In this document: positions 1 through 8,932 of the stretch, in pieces
How positions within the stretch are numbered: the first letter of the stretch is position 1
Layout of the letters: every line of letters starts with the position of its first letter
Origin: Dyella terrae
Lineage (GTDB): Bacteria; Pseudomonadota; Gammaproteobacteria; Xanthomonadales; Rhodanobacteraceae
Assembly (NCBI RefSeq): GCF_004322705.1
Contig: NZ_SIZZ01000001.1
Coordinates: 62,001 to 126,000, forward strand
Length of the DNA stretch: 64,000 nucleotides
Reading direction: 5' to 3'
The notes under the pieces: generated by a model
What the model was told of the DNA's origin: nothing
Seen by the model: the letters and a program-made list of their open reading frames with translations, nothing else
Database searches by the model: none
Position numbers and translations under genes: made by a program

Positions 1-451
1 CAGCCGCCGAATCCACGCCCTGGTTGACGGCGATGCGCGCGGTCTCGCTGTCGCGGCCGAGCAACGCGATCAGGCCGGAGGTCGCTTCGGGCGTCAGCCA
101 CGCGGCATCCACCAGCGGGCGACCGCTGTGCTGGCCGTCGCGCCAGGTGCGCGAGATCAGGCGCGAGAGATTGAGGTAGCCCTCGTGGTCCTGGATCAGC
201 AGCGTGACGCGGGATGGGCGCGGGTCATCGGGCATGCTCACCCAGATGTCGCAACCACCGATCGGCTTGATGCCCGCCGCGCTGCACGCCTTGTAGAACT
301 TCACCAGCGCGAACATGTTGGTCTCGTCCGTGAGCGCGACGGCGGGGATGCCGTTGCGCACGCAGGCATCGACCAGTCCCTTGATGCGGATGGTCGAGTC
401 GACCAGCGAATACTCGCTGTGCAGGTGGAGATGGGCGAAGCGAACGGTCAT
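1..451 (-). CDS. dnaE: DNA polymerase III subunit alpha, N-terminal fragment (partial)
   Basis: This is the 5' end of the replicative polymerase gene, and the reading frame runs off the left edge. The 150 residues present begin MTVRFAHLHLHSEYS, the hallmark of the N-terminal PHP domain, with the HLHLHSEYS metal-site segment at about residues 7-15. The typical ALTDETNMFALVKFYK block follows at about 40-55. The ATG at 451 is chosen because homologues start a few residues before the HLHLH motif. In many gammaproteobacteria dnaE directly follows rnhB. Here rnhB ends about 4.2 kb away on the same strand, so dnaE probably has its own promoter in the 136-bp gap to the diguanylate cyclase gene. Family assignment is secure. 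Only the PHP part can be seen. Confidence 0.96.
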   Translation of the reverse strand, partial: MTVRFAHLHLHSEYSLVDSTIRIKGLVDACVRNGIPAVALTDETNMFALVKFYKACSAAGIKPIGGCDIWVSMPDDPRPSRVTLLIQDHEGYLNLSRLISRTWRDGQHSGRPLVDAAWLTPEATSGLIALLGRDSETARIAVNQGVDSAA

Positions 452-587
452 GCAGACTCACGCGGTGAGTGTCAGAGCCTGCTCCGTCCGGGCGGCCGGG
501 CCCGGGCAGATCGCCGGGTCGTCGCGCGGGAACGTAAGGAGCAGAAGGGGAAGGCTACTTGGCGGTCTGGCGACGGACAAGATTGAC

Positions 588-2216
588 TTACGCATGATTT
601 GCCGGAAGCGAGCTGGGACGCCCACTGGGCCCGGTCGCTTCGGCGCCGTTCCCGGCCGCCACGCAACGATTTCGGCCTTCACGCTTGGCGCGATACAGCG
701 CCTGGTCCGCGCCCTCGATCAGCTCCATTGGATCCGTCGACGGATGGCAGCGTGCCGTCGCCAGGCCGATGCTGATGGTGAGGTAGCCGGTGGGACTCTG
801 TGGATGGGGAATGCACAGGCGCTCCATGGCGTCGATCAGGTGCTCGGCAATGGCGCGGGCTGCGGTCGCATCGGTTGCGGGCAGCACGACGGCGAACTCT
901 TCGCCGCCGTAGCGGGCAACCAGACTGTCCCTGGGCAGCGGTTGCGCGGCCAGCACGTGCGCCACGCGGCACAGGCATTCATCGCCGGCGAGGTGACCAC
1001 GTGAATCGTTGAACTGCTTGAACAGGTCGATATCGATCATGAGCAGCGAACACGAGGTGCCTCGCGGTGCGCCTTCACGCAGGGTGTCGCGCAGGCGCGG
1101 CTCCAGCATGGCGCGGTTGGCGATGCCGGTGAGGGGGTCGCGTCCTAATTGCTGTTGCAGGTTCTGATTGCGCAGCTGGGCGGCGCGCTGCATGTCCTGG
1201 CTGCGGCTCTGGATGAAAGCGACACGCATCGCGTAGAGCACCACTGATGCGGCGGCACCCAACATGCCCAGGCCAAAATCGAAGCGGGAGACGCTGACGG
1301 CGAGCAGGAGCGTTCCCAGGGCCAGCACCACCGGGGCGAACGCGTTGATCGTCTGGACAGTGCGCCGGCCCGGGCGATAGCGGCTCAGCCACAGGGGCAC
1401 CGGACGGGCCAGAACGACGATCAGGGCGACGTAGGCCACGCTGATCATGGGGCCGGTCCAGGGCGGCAGACCGCTCAGCTCAAGGCGGTTGTAGGCCCAG
1501 GCGGCCGCGGCATTGATCCACAGGAAGGTCGCCGTGGCGAAATAGAAGAAGCGCTTGTGCAGGCTGCGCGTGCCGAACATGCGCAGGGTGGCCATGGCCG
1601 CCAGCGAAAAATCGATGGCATCGGCATGCTGGATGATCACCAAGATGCTGGTTGGCGACGCGTGCGGACCGCCAGGCATCAGATTGAAGATCAGGCTGAC
1701 CAGCAGGGCGGCAACCAGGGCGGAGAGGGCCAGATCGACCAGGGTAACCACGCGCGGTTCGCGACGGTCGAACGAGCTGGCGATGATGTACATGCAAGGG
1801 AGCATATAGAGGCCAGAAAAAACCACAGCGATGCGTCCGATGACGTCCCCGGCGTCGCCCACGTAAGTCGCCAGCACGTTGGTGCCGGCCCAGATCAGCT
1901 GCATGCCGGTGGCGGCTGTCAGCCAGAGCCAGATCGGCGTGAAGGGCTTTGGCTCGTTGCGGCGATAGACCAGCACGGCGGCCACGGTGACGGCCTGGAC
2001 GCTCATGAAGAGCCAGCTCGGGGCCGGTGCATGCGCGTCCACGCCCAGGCCGGCCAGCAAGGCCTGGACCACGAAGAGGGCGGTGGCAAGTAGGAGCAAG
2101 CGCACGGGATGGGCCCCCTGAGACCCGATCGGTACGGCGATGGCAACGATGCTATCGGAACTGTCTGTCTTCAGGGCGTGTCTGCCACCCCTGCGACGGC
2201 GCGACAAGTACCCCAT
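588..2216 (-). CDS. membrane-anchored diguanylate cyclase (GGDEF)
   Basis: The 542-residue protein has a multi-spanning N-terminal half, with hydrophobic segments from about residue 38 to 330, and a C-terminal GGDEF domain from about 355 to 520. The domain opens with DPLTGIANR and carries the active-site signature RYGGEEF. It should therefore make cyclic-di-GMP at the inner membrane, with the membrane part as sensor. Nine residues before the GGEEF stands PRDS instead of the product-inhibition motif RxxD, so the I-site looks lost. The ATG at 2216 gives a basic N terminus before the first hydrophobic helix. The gene is divergent from the permease gene with about 70 bp between the starts. It lies between rnhB and dnaE, which are usually adjacent. 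The signal it senses cannot be read from the sequence. Confidence 0.9.
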   Translation of the reverse strand: MGYLSRRRRGGRHALKTDSSDSIVAIAVPIGSQGAHPVRLLLLATALFVVQALLAGLGVDAHAPAPSWLFMSVQAVTVAAVLVYRRNEPKPFTPIWLWLTAATGMQLIWAGTNVLATYVGDAGDVIGRIAVVFSGLYMLPCMYIIASSFDRREPRVVTLVDLALSALVAALLVSLIFNLMPGGPHASPTSILVIIQHADAIDFSLAAMATLRMFGTRSLHKRFFYFATATFLWINAAAAWAYNRLELSGLPPWTGPMISVAYVALIVVLARPVPLWLSRYRPGRRTVQTINAFAPVVLALGTLLLAVSVSRFDFGLGMLGAAASVVLYAMRVAFIQSRSQDMQRAAQLRNQNLQQQLGRDPLTGIANRAMLEPRLRDTLREGAPRGTSCSLLMIDIDLFKQFNDSRGHLAGDECLCRVAHVLAAQPLPRDSLVARYGGEEFAVVLPATDATAARAIAEHLIDAMERLCIPHPQSPTGYLTISIGLATARCHPSTDPMELIEGADQALYRAKREGRNRCVAAGNGAEATGPSGRPSSLPANHA

Positions 2217-2288
2217 GGCTAGTTGTCATGGCACCCAAGCACTGGCATGGTTGACCGTTCCCCCGCGCCAGTACCGAGGCCGCCGTCG

Positions 2289-3725
2289 ATGTCCCTGCTC
2301 CGCTCGTTGTTCGCCGTCAAGCCCGTGGAGGCTTCCCTCACATCGGATGACTCGCTGCGACGAACGCTCGGACTCAAGGAGCTGATCGTGCTGGGCGTCG
2401 GTGCCGTGATCGGCGCAGGTATTTTCGTCATCACCGGCCAGGCCGCCGCCGAGCACGCCGGTCCCGCCCTGACGATCTCGTTCGTCCTGGCCGGCCTTGC
2501 GGCGGCGCTCGCCGCCCTGAGCTACGCGGAGTTCGCCGCGATGCTGCCGGTGTCGGGCAGTGCCTACGTTTACGCCTACGCGACCTTTGGCGAACTGCTG
2601 GCCTGGTTTATCGGCTGGAACGTCGTCGCGGAATACCTGCTGGCAGTGTCGTCGGTGGCCGTCGGCTGGTCGGGTTACGGCGTCGGCCTGCTGCACTCGA
2701 TTGGCATCCACGTGCCTGACGCGCTCGCCAATGCCCCCCTGAGCTTCAAGGACGGTCGCCTGCAGGCGACCGGTGCCTTGATGAACCTGCCGGCGCTGCT
2801 GGTGGTCGCCGCGCTTACCGCGCTGCTCTATCGCGGCACGCGTCAGTCGACCCTGTTCGCGAGCGTGGTCGTGGCGCTGAAAGTGCTGGTGGTGGTGCTC
2901 TTCGTGGTGGTGGGCATGCAATACGTCGATCCGTCGCTGTGGCACCCGTACGTGCCGGAAAACCAGGGTGGCGACCACTACGGCTGGGCCGGTGTGTTCC
3001 GTGCGGCGACGAGCGTGTTCTACGCCTATATCGGCTTTGACGCGGTCGCTACGGCGGCGCAGGAAACCCGTAACCCACAGAAGAACGTGCCGCTGGGCAT
3101 CCTGATTTCGCTGGCCGTCTGCACGGTGCTCTACATCATCGTGGCGGCCGTGCTGACCGGACTGGTGCCGTATCCGGAGCTGGCCACGGCCGAGCCGGTG
3201 GCGACCGCGCTGGCGGCGCACCCGCCGCTGGCCTGGCTGAAGCTGCTGACGCAGATGGGTGCCGTGGCGGGGCTGACCTCGGTGATCCTGGTGATGCACC
3301 TGGGCCTGGCGCGCATCCTCTACACGATGGCAGGCGATGGCCTGTTGCCGACCTTCTTTGGCGCGGTGCACGAGAAGCACCAGACCCCGCATCGCACGAC
3401 CTTGCTGGTTGGCTGCATCGGTGGCGTGCTGGCAGCGGTGTTCCCGCTCAGCCTGCTGGGCGACCTGTTGTCGATGGGTACCTTGCTGGCCTTCGCCACC
3501 GTCTGCGTGGGTGTCCTCGTGCTGCGTCGCACGCATCCGGAGATCCCGCGTGGATTCCGCGTGCCGGCGGCGCCGGTGGTGTGCAGCCTTGGTGTGCTGG
3601 TGTGCCTGTTCCTGCTGGCGCAGATGAACCGGGGCAACTGGATGTTGCTGGCAGGATGGACCGCCATCGGCATGCTGATCTACGTCGGCTACGGGTATCG
3701 TCACAGCCGCCTGCGCGGCCGCTGA
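2289..3725 (+). CDS. APC-family amino acid permease (cationic amino acid transporter type)
   Basis: The product is a 478-residue polytopic membrane protein with about 12-14 hydrophobic segments. The family signature GVGAVIGAGIFVITG lies near the start of the first helix and FYAYIGFDAVATAAQETRNP lies mid-protein, typical of the YfnA/CAT branch of amino acid-polyamine-organocation transporters. It probably imports an amino acid by proton symport, and the substrate is not determinable here. The frame is open from 2223, but the ATG at 2289 is preferred: a GAGG lies about 9 bases upstream and homologues begin near the LFAVKP segment. A perfect 11-bp hairpin follows the stop codon. No partner enzyme is adjacent. 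Confidence 0.9.
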   Translation: MSLLRSLFAVKPVEASLTSDDSLRRTLGLKELIVLGVGAVIGAGIFVITGQAAAEHAGPALTISFVLAGLAAALAALSYAEFAAMLPVSGSAYVYAYATFGELLAWFIGWNVVAEYLLAVSSVAVGWSGYGVGLLHSIGIHVPDALANAPLSFKDGRLQATGALMNLPALLVVAALTALLYRGTRQSTLFASVVVALKVLVVVLFVVVGMQYVDPSLWHPYVPENQGGDHYGWAGVFRAATSVFYAYIGFDAVATAAQETRNPQKNVPLGILISLAVCTVLYIIVAAVLTGLVPYPELATAEPVATALAAHPPLAWLKLLTQMGAVAGLTSVILVMHLGLARILYTMAGDGLLPTFFGAVHEKHQTPHRTTLLVGCIGGVLAAVFPLSLLGDLLSMGTLLAFATVCVGVLVLRRTHPEIPRGFRVPAAPVVCSLGVLVCLFLLAQMNRGNWMLLAGWTAIGMLIYVGYGYRHSRLRGR

Positions 3726-3734
3726 TCCATCCCG

Positions 3735-3763
3735 GTGCGACTGGATGCACGGTCCAGTCGCAC
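3735..3763 (+). terminator. hairpin downstream of the permease gene
   Basis: GTGCGACTGGA (3735-3745) and TCCAGTCGCAC (3753-3763) are perfect inverted repeats around a 7-base loop, 9 bases after the permease stop codon. There is no T tract, so it is either a Rho-assisted 3' end or an RNA-stabilising hairpin. The role is inferred from position. Confidence 0.5.
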
Positions 3764-3910
3764 ATGCCTGCGTGACGTCAGTGCGGCGCGTCGGCGGAGT
3801 GCCGTACCCGGCCTTCGCCCGTCAAGCCTCGGCTCGCGCGCTACCGGATTCAGTGGCGGTGCGGTCGCGGCTTGTCACGGTTCGCCCGTTCCCGTTGACG
3901 CACGAAACGA

Positions 3911-4138
3911 TCAACCGCCAATCCTGAATCTCTCTACCCCTCCGGGCAGATCAAGGTAATGATCAAGGCCCGCGACTTTCAGCGGGTTCCGGTCGTAGTC
4001 GGTGTGATCCGATCCATCCGCAGCCGCGGCCGAGGCTCGCATCCCGAAAACGACCTGGCCTGTGTCAGCGCCATGAGGACGCGGGGCCGGCGGGCCCTCC
4101 GTGGGTGGTACGACAATGGGGCGTTCTGGAAGCATCAT
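3911..4138 (-). CDS. possible small protein of unknown function (75 aa)
   Basis: A 75-residue reading frame starts ATGATG at 4138. AGGAG stands 7 bases upstream, an ideal Shine-Dalgarno sequence, and this decides the start within a longer open frame that runs to 4285. The product begins MMLPERPIVVPPTEGPPAPR, a proline-rich head, followed by a polar acidic/aromatic tail with DHTDYDRNP and LDHYLDLPGG. It has no signal peptide, membrane segment or cysteine. I recognise no family. It lies alone in a gap between the permease gene and rnhB. The ribosome site favours a real gene, while the high-GC background makes chance frames common, so confidence is moderate. Confidence 0.4.
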   Translation of the reverse strand: MMLPERPIVVPPTEGPPAPRPHGADTGQVVFGMRASAAAADGSDHTDYDRNPLKVAGLDHYLDLPGGVERFRIGG

Positions 4139-4650
4139 GGCTGGACTCCTGCGGCGCCGCGCCGCTGAGAAGTTCCGCGTGGTTCCGGGGCGGCTACGCG
4201 CGCGGAAGGTTGCACCAGGCATCCCTGCGTGTTCCGAAGTGGCGACGTCCTGGCATTGGCCGTAGTCGCACATGCATTCAGCCAACTTCGCGTTGCTCTA
4301 TCGAATGGATGCGGGCGCGTTGAAAAGGGTTGAAGCGAACGCGTGGCATCCGATGAATAGAGGTGGCTGAAGCGATGAAGTTCCGTGCCGGAACGCATCC
4401 ATGCCATAGGTCATGCGTTCCGCTGTGGAACATAGTCTATGCCGATGACGACTTGATGGCGCATGTCAAAGGGCATGCGCCCGGAAGGGAAAAACAAGGG
4501 GATTTTGGCCTTGTTGATGCATCGGTGAGACAACGGGAGCGGTCGGGTGGACGTTCAGTCGTTGCGCATGCCTGGCGTCAGGATGCCGACAACGGTGTCA
4601 CGACGATTCTGTCTCGGGATGAACGATACGGTGCCCGGCGCAGCTGTTGC
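4139..4650. other. intergenic stretch without a convincing gene
   Basis: About 510 bases separate the small frame at 3911-4138 from the end of rnhB. Frames here lack plausible ribosome sites and recognisable motifs. The stretch appears less GC-rich than its surroundings. It contains the nested inverted repeat at 4380-4431 and a weaker palindrome near 4458-4479 (GCGCATG ... CATGCGC). Confidence 0.5.
4380..4431. repeat. nested inverted repeat (GTTCC/GGAAC dyads)
   Basis: The 19-base arms GTTCCGTGCCGGAACGCAT (4380-4398) and ATGCGTTCCGCTGTGGAAC (4413-4431) are inverted copies matching at 15 of 19 positions, separated by 14 bases. Each arm also contains its own GTTCC...GGAAC dyad. It could be an operator cluster, a cruciform-forming site or a remnant of a mobile element. 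The sequence does not decide between these. Confidence 0.6.
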
Positions 4651-4663
4651 TCAGAACAGCTGC
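4640..4663 (-). terminator. hairpin across the rnhB stop codon
   Basis: GCAGCTGTT (4640-4648) and AACAGCTGC (4655-4663) form a perfect 9-bp stem with a 6-base loop that includes the rnhB stop codon. There is no T run after it on the minus strand. It probably marks or protects the 3' end of the envelope superoperon transcript. Confidence 0.45.
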
Positions 4664-5241
4664 CCTTGATCGAGCAGGACGCGTACGGGTGCAAAGCTGC
4701 GGCGATGTTCGTCGCAAGGTCCCAAACGCTGCAGGGCTTCCATGTGCGCCGGCGTGCCATAGCCCTTGTGCGTGGCGAAACCATAGCCCGGATAGCTGCT
4801 TTCCATGGCGCACATCATGCGATCACGCGTGACTTTGGCAAGGATGGATGCCGCGCTGATGGACGGCTCCAGCGCATCACCGCCGACGATGGCGCGTCCG
4901 GCACAAGGCAATGCCTTTGGCACGTAGTTGCCGTCGATCAGCGCTTCATGCGCGTTGGGCATCAGGTTCGCCACGGCCTGGCACATGCCTGCCATGGTGG
5001 CCTGGAAAATGTTCAGGCGATCGATGTCCGGCACACTCATCACGACGACGCTATAGGCGACGGCGTGCTCGATGATCTGCGGATAAAGCGCCTCGCGCTT
5101 CGCTTCGGTGAGTTTTTTCGAGTCGTCCAGGCCCGCGATGCAACGGCGGGGATTCAGGATGACGGCGGCAACGACAACAGGGCCGGCGAGGGGGCCACGG
5201 CCGGCTTCGTCCACGCCGGCAATCCAGCGCGGCTCAGCCAT
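4651..5241 (-). CDS. rnhB: ribonuclease HII
   Basis: This 196-residue protein is type 2 RNase H, which cuts RNA in RNA-DNA hybrids and removes misincorporated ribonucleotides. [13 protein letters not shown] (residues 9-21) holds the catalytic Asp11-Glu12 pair. [14 protein letters not shown] and [12 protein letters not shown] supply the remaining family motifs. Length is normal. The ATG at 5241 overlaps the end of lpxB by 8 bases, so translation is probably coupled. It is the last gene of the lpx operon. The usual next gene, dnaE, is displaced by about 4.2 kb. Confidence 0.97.
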   Translation of the reverse strand: MAEPRWIAGVDEAGRGPLAGPVVVAAVILNPRRCIAGLDDSKKLTEAKREALYPQIIEHAVAYSVVVMSVPDIDRLNIFQATMAGMCQAVANLMPNAHEALIDGNYVPKALPCAGRAIVGGDALEPSISAASILAKVTRDRMMCAMESSYPGYGFATHKGYGTPAHMEALQRLGPCDEHRRSFAPVRVLLDQGQLF

Positions 5242-6523
5242 GCGGACGCTCGATCAGCTCAACAATGGCAGCTGCGGCACGATCGCCAGCCTGGCCTTCG
5301 AGTTCGCCGCGCAAGGCATGATGCAGTTGTTCGAACGCGGCCACGATTTCGCCGCGACGCTGGCTGTCCTGAAAGAGCGCCAGCGTGGCCGCGGCCAGCT
5401 TTTCCGGCGTGCAGTCGTCCTGCATCAACTCCGGCACGAGGATAGTGTCTTTGCCAAGGCCGCAGGCGCGCGCCAGGATGTTCGGCAGCGCATAGACATC
5501 GGTCTTGAGCATGTTGAATGCTTTGGCGATGCGATAACTCACCGGCGACACGCGGTAGCCAACGACCATCGGGCGCTTGGCCAGCATAGCTTCCAGCGTG
5601 GCCGTACCTGACGCCAGCAGCACGACGTCGGCGGCCAGCATGACTTCGTGCGCATGGCCGTCGATCAACACCGGCGCACCGTCGTTGCCTGGCGTATCGC
5701 CGAGCAGCGCGGTCAGTGTTGCATGCACCTGGGCGTTGGCCGCCGGGATGACGATGCGCAGGCCCGGCAAATCCGCAGCGACCTTTTTGGCCGCCTCGAT
5801 GAAGATGCGTCCGAGCTTATTGACTTCGGACGGCCGACTGCCGGGGAGCACCGCCAACACGGGCGCATTCTGCGGTAACTGCAGGAAGTCGCGCGCGCCG
5901 ATTCGATCGGACACCAGCGCGAAGCGATCAGCCAGCGGATGACCGACGAAGCGCGCATCGACGCCGTGACGCGAGTAGATGTCCGGCTCCATCGGGAACA
6001 GGCACAGCACCCGATCCGCGCTTCGGCCGATTTTTTCCGCACGTTTTTCGCGCCAGGCCCAGATCGACGGGCTGACGTAATGCACCGTGCGCAGTCCGGC
6101 CGTGCGCACGCGTTGTTCGACGCCCAGGTTGAAATCGGGTGCATCGATGCCGACGACGACCGCGGGGCGCTCAAGAATCAGCCGGGCGACCAGTTCCTTG
6201 CGCAGCCGCAACAGGCGGGGCAGGTGGCTGATGACTTCGGCGAATCCGAACAGCGACAGTTCGCGAATGTCGTACCAGGAATCGAAGCCTTGGGTCTTCA
6301 TGCGCGCGCCGCCGATGCCCACGAAGCGCGCGAGCGGATACCGGTGGCGCAAGGCGACAATGAGGTCCGCGCCCAGCTGATCGCCGGAGTCCTCGCCTGC
6401 GAGGATGGCGATCGTAGGGGCCGACTGACCGGATGAGGCGAGCGTGTCCTGGATGCCGGCCGGCACGGGGGCCGGGCTTACCGGCGCGTGTACGGCATGG
6501 TCTTCCGAATCGCTATGACCCAT
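5234..6523 (-). CDS. lpxB: lipid-A-disaccharide synthase
   Basis: LpxB joins UDP-2,3-diacylglucosamine to lipid X to form the tetraacyl disaccharide of lipid A at the inner face of the cytoplasmic membrane. The 429-residue product carries [11 protein letters not shown] near residue 42, [21 protein letters not shown] and FVGHPLAD, all typical of this GT19 enzyme. About 35 N-terminal residues before the conserved core are extra compared with the E. coli protein and look disordered (Pro/Ala/Ser-rich). AGGAGG lies 9 bases before the ATG at 6523, which supports this start. It lies between lpxA and rnhB. Confidence 0.97.
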   Translation of the reverse strand: MGHSDSEDHAVHAPVSPAPVPAGIQDTLASSGQSAPTIAILAGEDSGDQLGADLIVALRHRYPLARFVGIGGARMKTQGFDSWYDIRELSLFGFAEVISHLPRLLRLRKELVARLILERPAVVVGIDAPDFNLGVEQRVRTAGLRTVHYVSPSIWAWREKRAEKIGRSADRVLCLFPMEPDIYSRHGVDARFVGHPLADRFALVSDRIGARDFLQLPQNAPVLAVLPGSRPSEVNKLGRIFIEAAKKVAADLPGLRIVIPAANAQVHATLTALLGDTPGNDGAPVLIDGHAHEVMLAADVVLLASGTATLEAMLAKRPMVVGYRVSPVSYRIAKAFNMLKTDVYALPNILARACGLGKDTILVPELMQDDCTPEKLAAATLALFQDSQRRGEIVAAFEQLHHALRGELEGQAGDRAAAAIVELIERPHG

Positions 6524-6541
6524 TCCCGGTTACCTCCTGCA

Positions 6542-7315
6542 TCAACGCGCGAGCGCGCGTTCGCTGCGATCGAGGAACTCCAGCATCGAACGTACGTCAT
6601 CGCTGTCTTGCGCCTGCGACTCCAGCTGCTCGCGTGCGTCGGCCTGCGTGAGGCCTGCCATGTAAAGCGTCCGATAGGCGCGCTTGATGGCCGAGATCCG
6701 CGTGCTGTCGAAGCCGCGACGCTTGAGTCCTTCGCTGTTGATGCCGCGAGGACGACCACGCTGTTCATTGGCCATCATGATGAACGGCGGCACGTCCGAG
6801 CCGACCAGGCAGCCCATGCCGATGAAGGCATGCGCACCGACCTTGCAGAACTGATGCACGCCGGAGAACCCGGACATGATCACGTGGTCCCCAATGTCCA
6901 CGTGGCCGGCAAGGGCCGCGTAATTGGAGAACACGGTGTTGTTGCCGATGTGGCAGTCGTGCGCGACATGGACGTAGGCCAGCAGCCAGTTGTCGTTGCC
7001 GATGCTTGTGATGCTGCCACCGTCACCCGTGCCGCGATTGATCGTCACAAACTCGCGAATGAGGTTGCGGTCGCCAATGACCAGCTCGGTGCGCTCACCG
7101 GTGAACTTCTTGTCCTGCGGCGCGCCACCCAGGGAGGCGAACTGGCTGATCCGGTTCTCGCGACCAATGCGCGTCGGACCTTCGATGACCACATGCGGAC
7201 CGATGACGGTGCCGTCGCCGATTTCCACGTCGGCACCGATGACGCTGTAGGCGCCGATGCTGACGTTGCTGCCAATTTTCGCGGAAGGATCGATGAGCGC
7301 GGTGGGGTGAATCAT
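6542..7315 (-). CDS. lpxA: acyl-ACP--UDP-N-acetylglucosamine O-acyltransferase
   Basis: LpxA performs the first step of lipid A synthesis, moving a 3-hydroxyacyl chain from ACP to UDP-GlcNAc. The 257-residue protein begins [17 protein letters not shown], continues with left-handed beta-helix hexapeptide repeats, and has [15 protein letters not shown] with the catalytic histidine and the C-terminal [10 protein letters not shown] block. Length matches the family. The ATG overlaps the fabZ stop codon as ATGA, indicating coupled translation. It is part of lpxD-fabZ-lpxA-lpxB-rnhB. Confidence 0.98.
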   Translation of the reverse strand: MIHPTALIDPSAKIGSNVSIGAYSVIGADVEIGDGTVIGPHVVIEGPTRIGRENRISQFASLGGAPQDKKFTGERTELVIGDRNLIREFVTINRGTGDGGSITSIGNDNWLLAYVHVAHDCHIGNNTVFSNYAALAGHVDIGDHVIMSGFSGVHQFCKVGAHAFIGMGCLVGSDVPPFIMMANEQRGRPRGINSEGLKRRGFDSTRISAIKRAYRTLYMAGLTQADAREQLESQAQDSDDVRSMLEFLDRSERALAR

Positions 7316-7785
7316 TTTTCAGACCTCGCCGCGCACATCAGTTCGCAGGAGGCGACTTCCTTGCCGTCCACCAGCGCGCGTGCCTCGAACAGGCCCATGC
7401 TGCGCAGCAGGCGCTTGAGCGAGACTTCCAGGCGCAGCTGGTCGCCCGGCGAGACGATCGCGCTGAAGCGCGCGTTGTCGACCTTGGCCAGGTAGAACAG
7501 TGGGCTGCCGGTGCTTCCCTTCAGGCGGCTGCTGATCTGGGTGAGGAGGCCGGCCGTCTGGGCCATGGCTTCGACGATCAGCACGCCCGGCATCACCGGG
7601 TGGCCGGGGAAGTGGCCCTGGAAGAACGGCTCGTTGATCGTGACGTTCTTGAGGCCGACCGCACGCTTGTCCGGGTCGAGCTCGATCAGTCGGTCCACGA
7701 GCAGGAAGGGATAACGATGCGGCAGCAGATGCTGGATCTGCTCCACGTTCACGGGGAGGTGGAAAGGCACGGTCTGCTCACTCAT
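7312..7785 (-). CDS. fabZ: 3-hydroxyacyl-[acyl-carrier-protein] dehydratase FabZ
   Basis: FabZ dehydrates 3-hydroxyacyl-ACP in fatty acid elongation and competes with LpxA for the same substrate pool. The 157-residue protein shows [12 protein letters not shown] and [16 protein letters not shown], the hot-dog fold signature with the active-site histidine, followed by a conserved glutamate in [10 protein letters not shown]. The frame is open to 7803. The ATG at 7785 is preferred because it overlaps the lpxD stop as ATGAGTGA and gives the usual N terminus. It sits between lpxD and lpxA. Confidence 0.97.
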   Translation of the reverse strand: MSEQTVPFHLPVNVEQIQHLLPHRYPFLLVDRLIELDPDKRAVGLKNVTINEPFFQGHFPGHPVMPGVLIVEAMAQTAGLLTQISSRLKGSTGSPLFYLAKVDNARFSAIVSPGDQLRLEVSLKRLLRSMGLFEARALVDGKEVASCELMCAARSEK

Positions 7786-8806
7786 TGTTGCTGTCCTTCT
7801 CAAGCGCCGTCAGGCGGCGCACGAACTCATCCAGGTGCTTGAAGCGGGCCGCATTGCGACGCCATTGGCGATTGTCCTGCAATGGAACCCCCGAGGAATA
7901 CTCACCCGGTTCACGTATCGAGTGCGTGACCAGGCTCTTGGCGGTAATGGTAACGCGATCAGCCAGTTCCAGATGCCCCAGCACCCCGGCGTTGCCGCCG
8001 ATCATGCAGTAGCGCCCGATTTTGGCGCTGCCGGCAACGGCGGCACAGCCGGCCATGGCCGTATGCGCGCCGACGTAGACGTTGTGCGCGATCTGGATCT
8101 GGTTATCGAGGCGGACGTCATCTTCCAGCACCGTGTCATCCAAAGCGCCACGGTCGATGGTGGTATTGGCACCGATCTCGCAATCGTCGCCGATACGTAC
8201 GCCTCCCAACTGGGGCATCTTGATCCAGTGATCGCGGTCGAAGGCGAGGCCGAAGCCATCCGAGCCGATGACCGCGCCCGGATGCACCAGCACACGCTTG
8301 CCAAGGGTAACCCGTGTCACCAGCGTTACACGCGCGACGAGGCGCGACTGGGCACCGACGACGCAACCGGCACCGATGATGCAGTGTGGCCCGAGGATCG
8401 CGCCGTCTTCGACCACGGCATCGTCTTCGACCACGCAGCAGGGGCCGATGCTGGCGCTGGGTGAAATCCGGGCGCTTGCCGACACCACCGCGCTGGCATG
8501 GATGCCAACCGGCGAGGCGGGATGTCGCTCGAACAGGGCAGCGATCTTGGCGTAGGTCACGTATGGGTCGCCGGCGACCAGTGCCGCGGTACCGCAATCG
8601 GCCAGGTTTTCCTCTCGCAGCACGACGGCGCCGGCCTTCGTGGCGGCGAGTTGAGCCCCGTACTTGCTGTTGGCGAGGAAGCTCAGCTGGCTGGGGCCGG
8701 CGCCTGCCAGCGTTCCCACCCCATCAATGATCCGGGTGCCATCGCCCTGGAAGGTAAGCCCGAAACGTTCGGCAAGCTCGGCCACGGTGTATTGGTAAGT
8801 GCTCAT
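7778..8806 (-). CDS. lpxD: UDP-3-O-(3-hydroxyacyl)glucosamine N-acyltransferase
   Basis: LpxD adds the N-linked hydroxyacyl chain in the third step of lipid A synthesis. The 342-residue protein has an N-terminal uridine-binding domain ([12 protein letters not shown]), then hexapeptide repeats with [10 protein letters not shown] and the QIAHNVYVG block carrying the catalytic histidine, and a C-terminal helix. The frame is open to 8875, but the ATG at 8806 ([13 protein letters not shown]) is the natural start. Upstream lies the bamA terminator. No skp/ompH gene sits between bamA and lpxD, unlike in E. coli and Pseudomonas. Confidence 0.96.
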   Translation of the reverse strand: MSTYQYTVAELAERFGLTFQGDGTRIIDGVGTLAGAGPSQLSFLANSKYGAQLAATKAGAVVLREENLADCGTAALVAGDPYVTYAKIAALFERHPASPVGIHASAVVSASARISPSASIGPCCVVEDDAVVEDGAILGPHCIIGAGCVVGAQSRLVARVTLVTRVTLGKRVLVHPGAVIGSDGFGLAFDRDHWIKMPQLGGVRIGDDCEIGANTTIDRGALDDTVLEDDVRLDNQIQIAHNVYVGAHTAMAGCAAVAGSAKIGRYCMIGGNAGVLGHLELADRVTITAKSLVTHSIREPGEYSSGVPLQDNRQWRRNAARFKHLDEFVRRLTALEKDSNNE

Positions 8807-8881
8807 GCGGACTCCGTGTCGTGACGGGGCATTGTAGGACCCATGCCTGGTTTTGGTGCGTGATTGCGTGCCCACGGGAAA

Positions 8882-8910
8882 AAGAAAGCGCGGCCAGGCC
8901 GCGCTTTCTT
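8882..8910 (-). terminator. hairpin between bamA and lpxD
   Basis: AAGAAAGCGCGGCC (8882-8895) and GGCCGCGCTTTCTT (8897-8910) are a perfect inverted repeat downstream of the bamA stop codon. The A-rich and T-rich flanks let it end transcripts on the minus strand. It implies that lpxD and later genes depend on read-through or on a promoter in the short gap at 8807-8880. Confidence 0.8.
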
Positions 8911-8932
8911 GGGGGTCACGCTGGCAATTCGG

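Noticed and set aside
2226-3704. 492-codon minus-strand frame opposite the permease gene
   Set aside because: Extremely His/Gln/Arg-rich product with no helices, an artefact of GC-rich codon positions in a membrane-protein gene.
4458-4479. GCGCATG...CATGCGC palindrome as a terminator
   Set aside because: The stem is short with no T tract and no gene ends beside it, so it was not listed as a separate site.
4363-5445. 360-codon plus-strand frame across the gap and rnhB
   Set aside because: Most of it is antisense to rnhB and lpxB, and the part in the gap has no ribosome site or motif.
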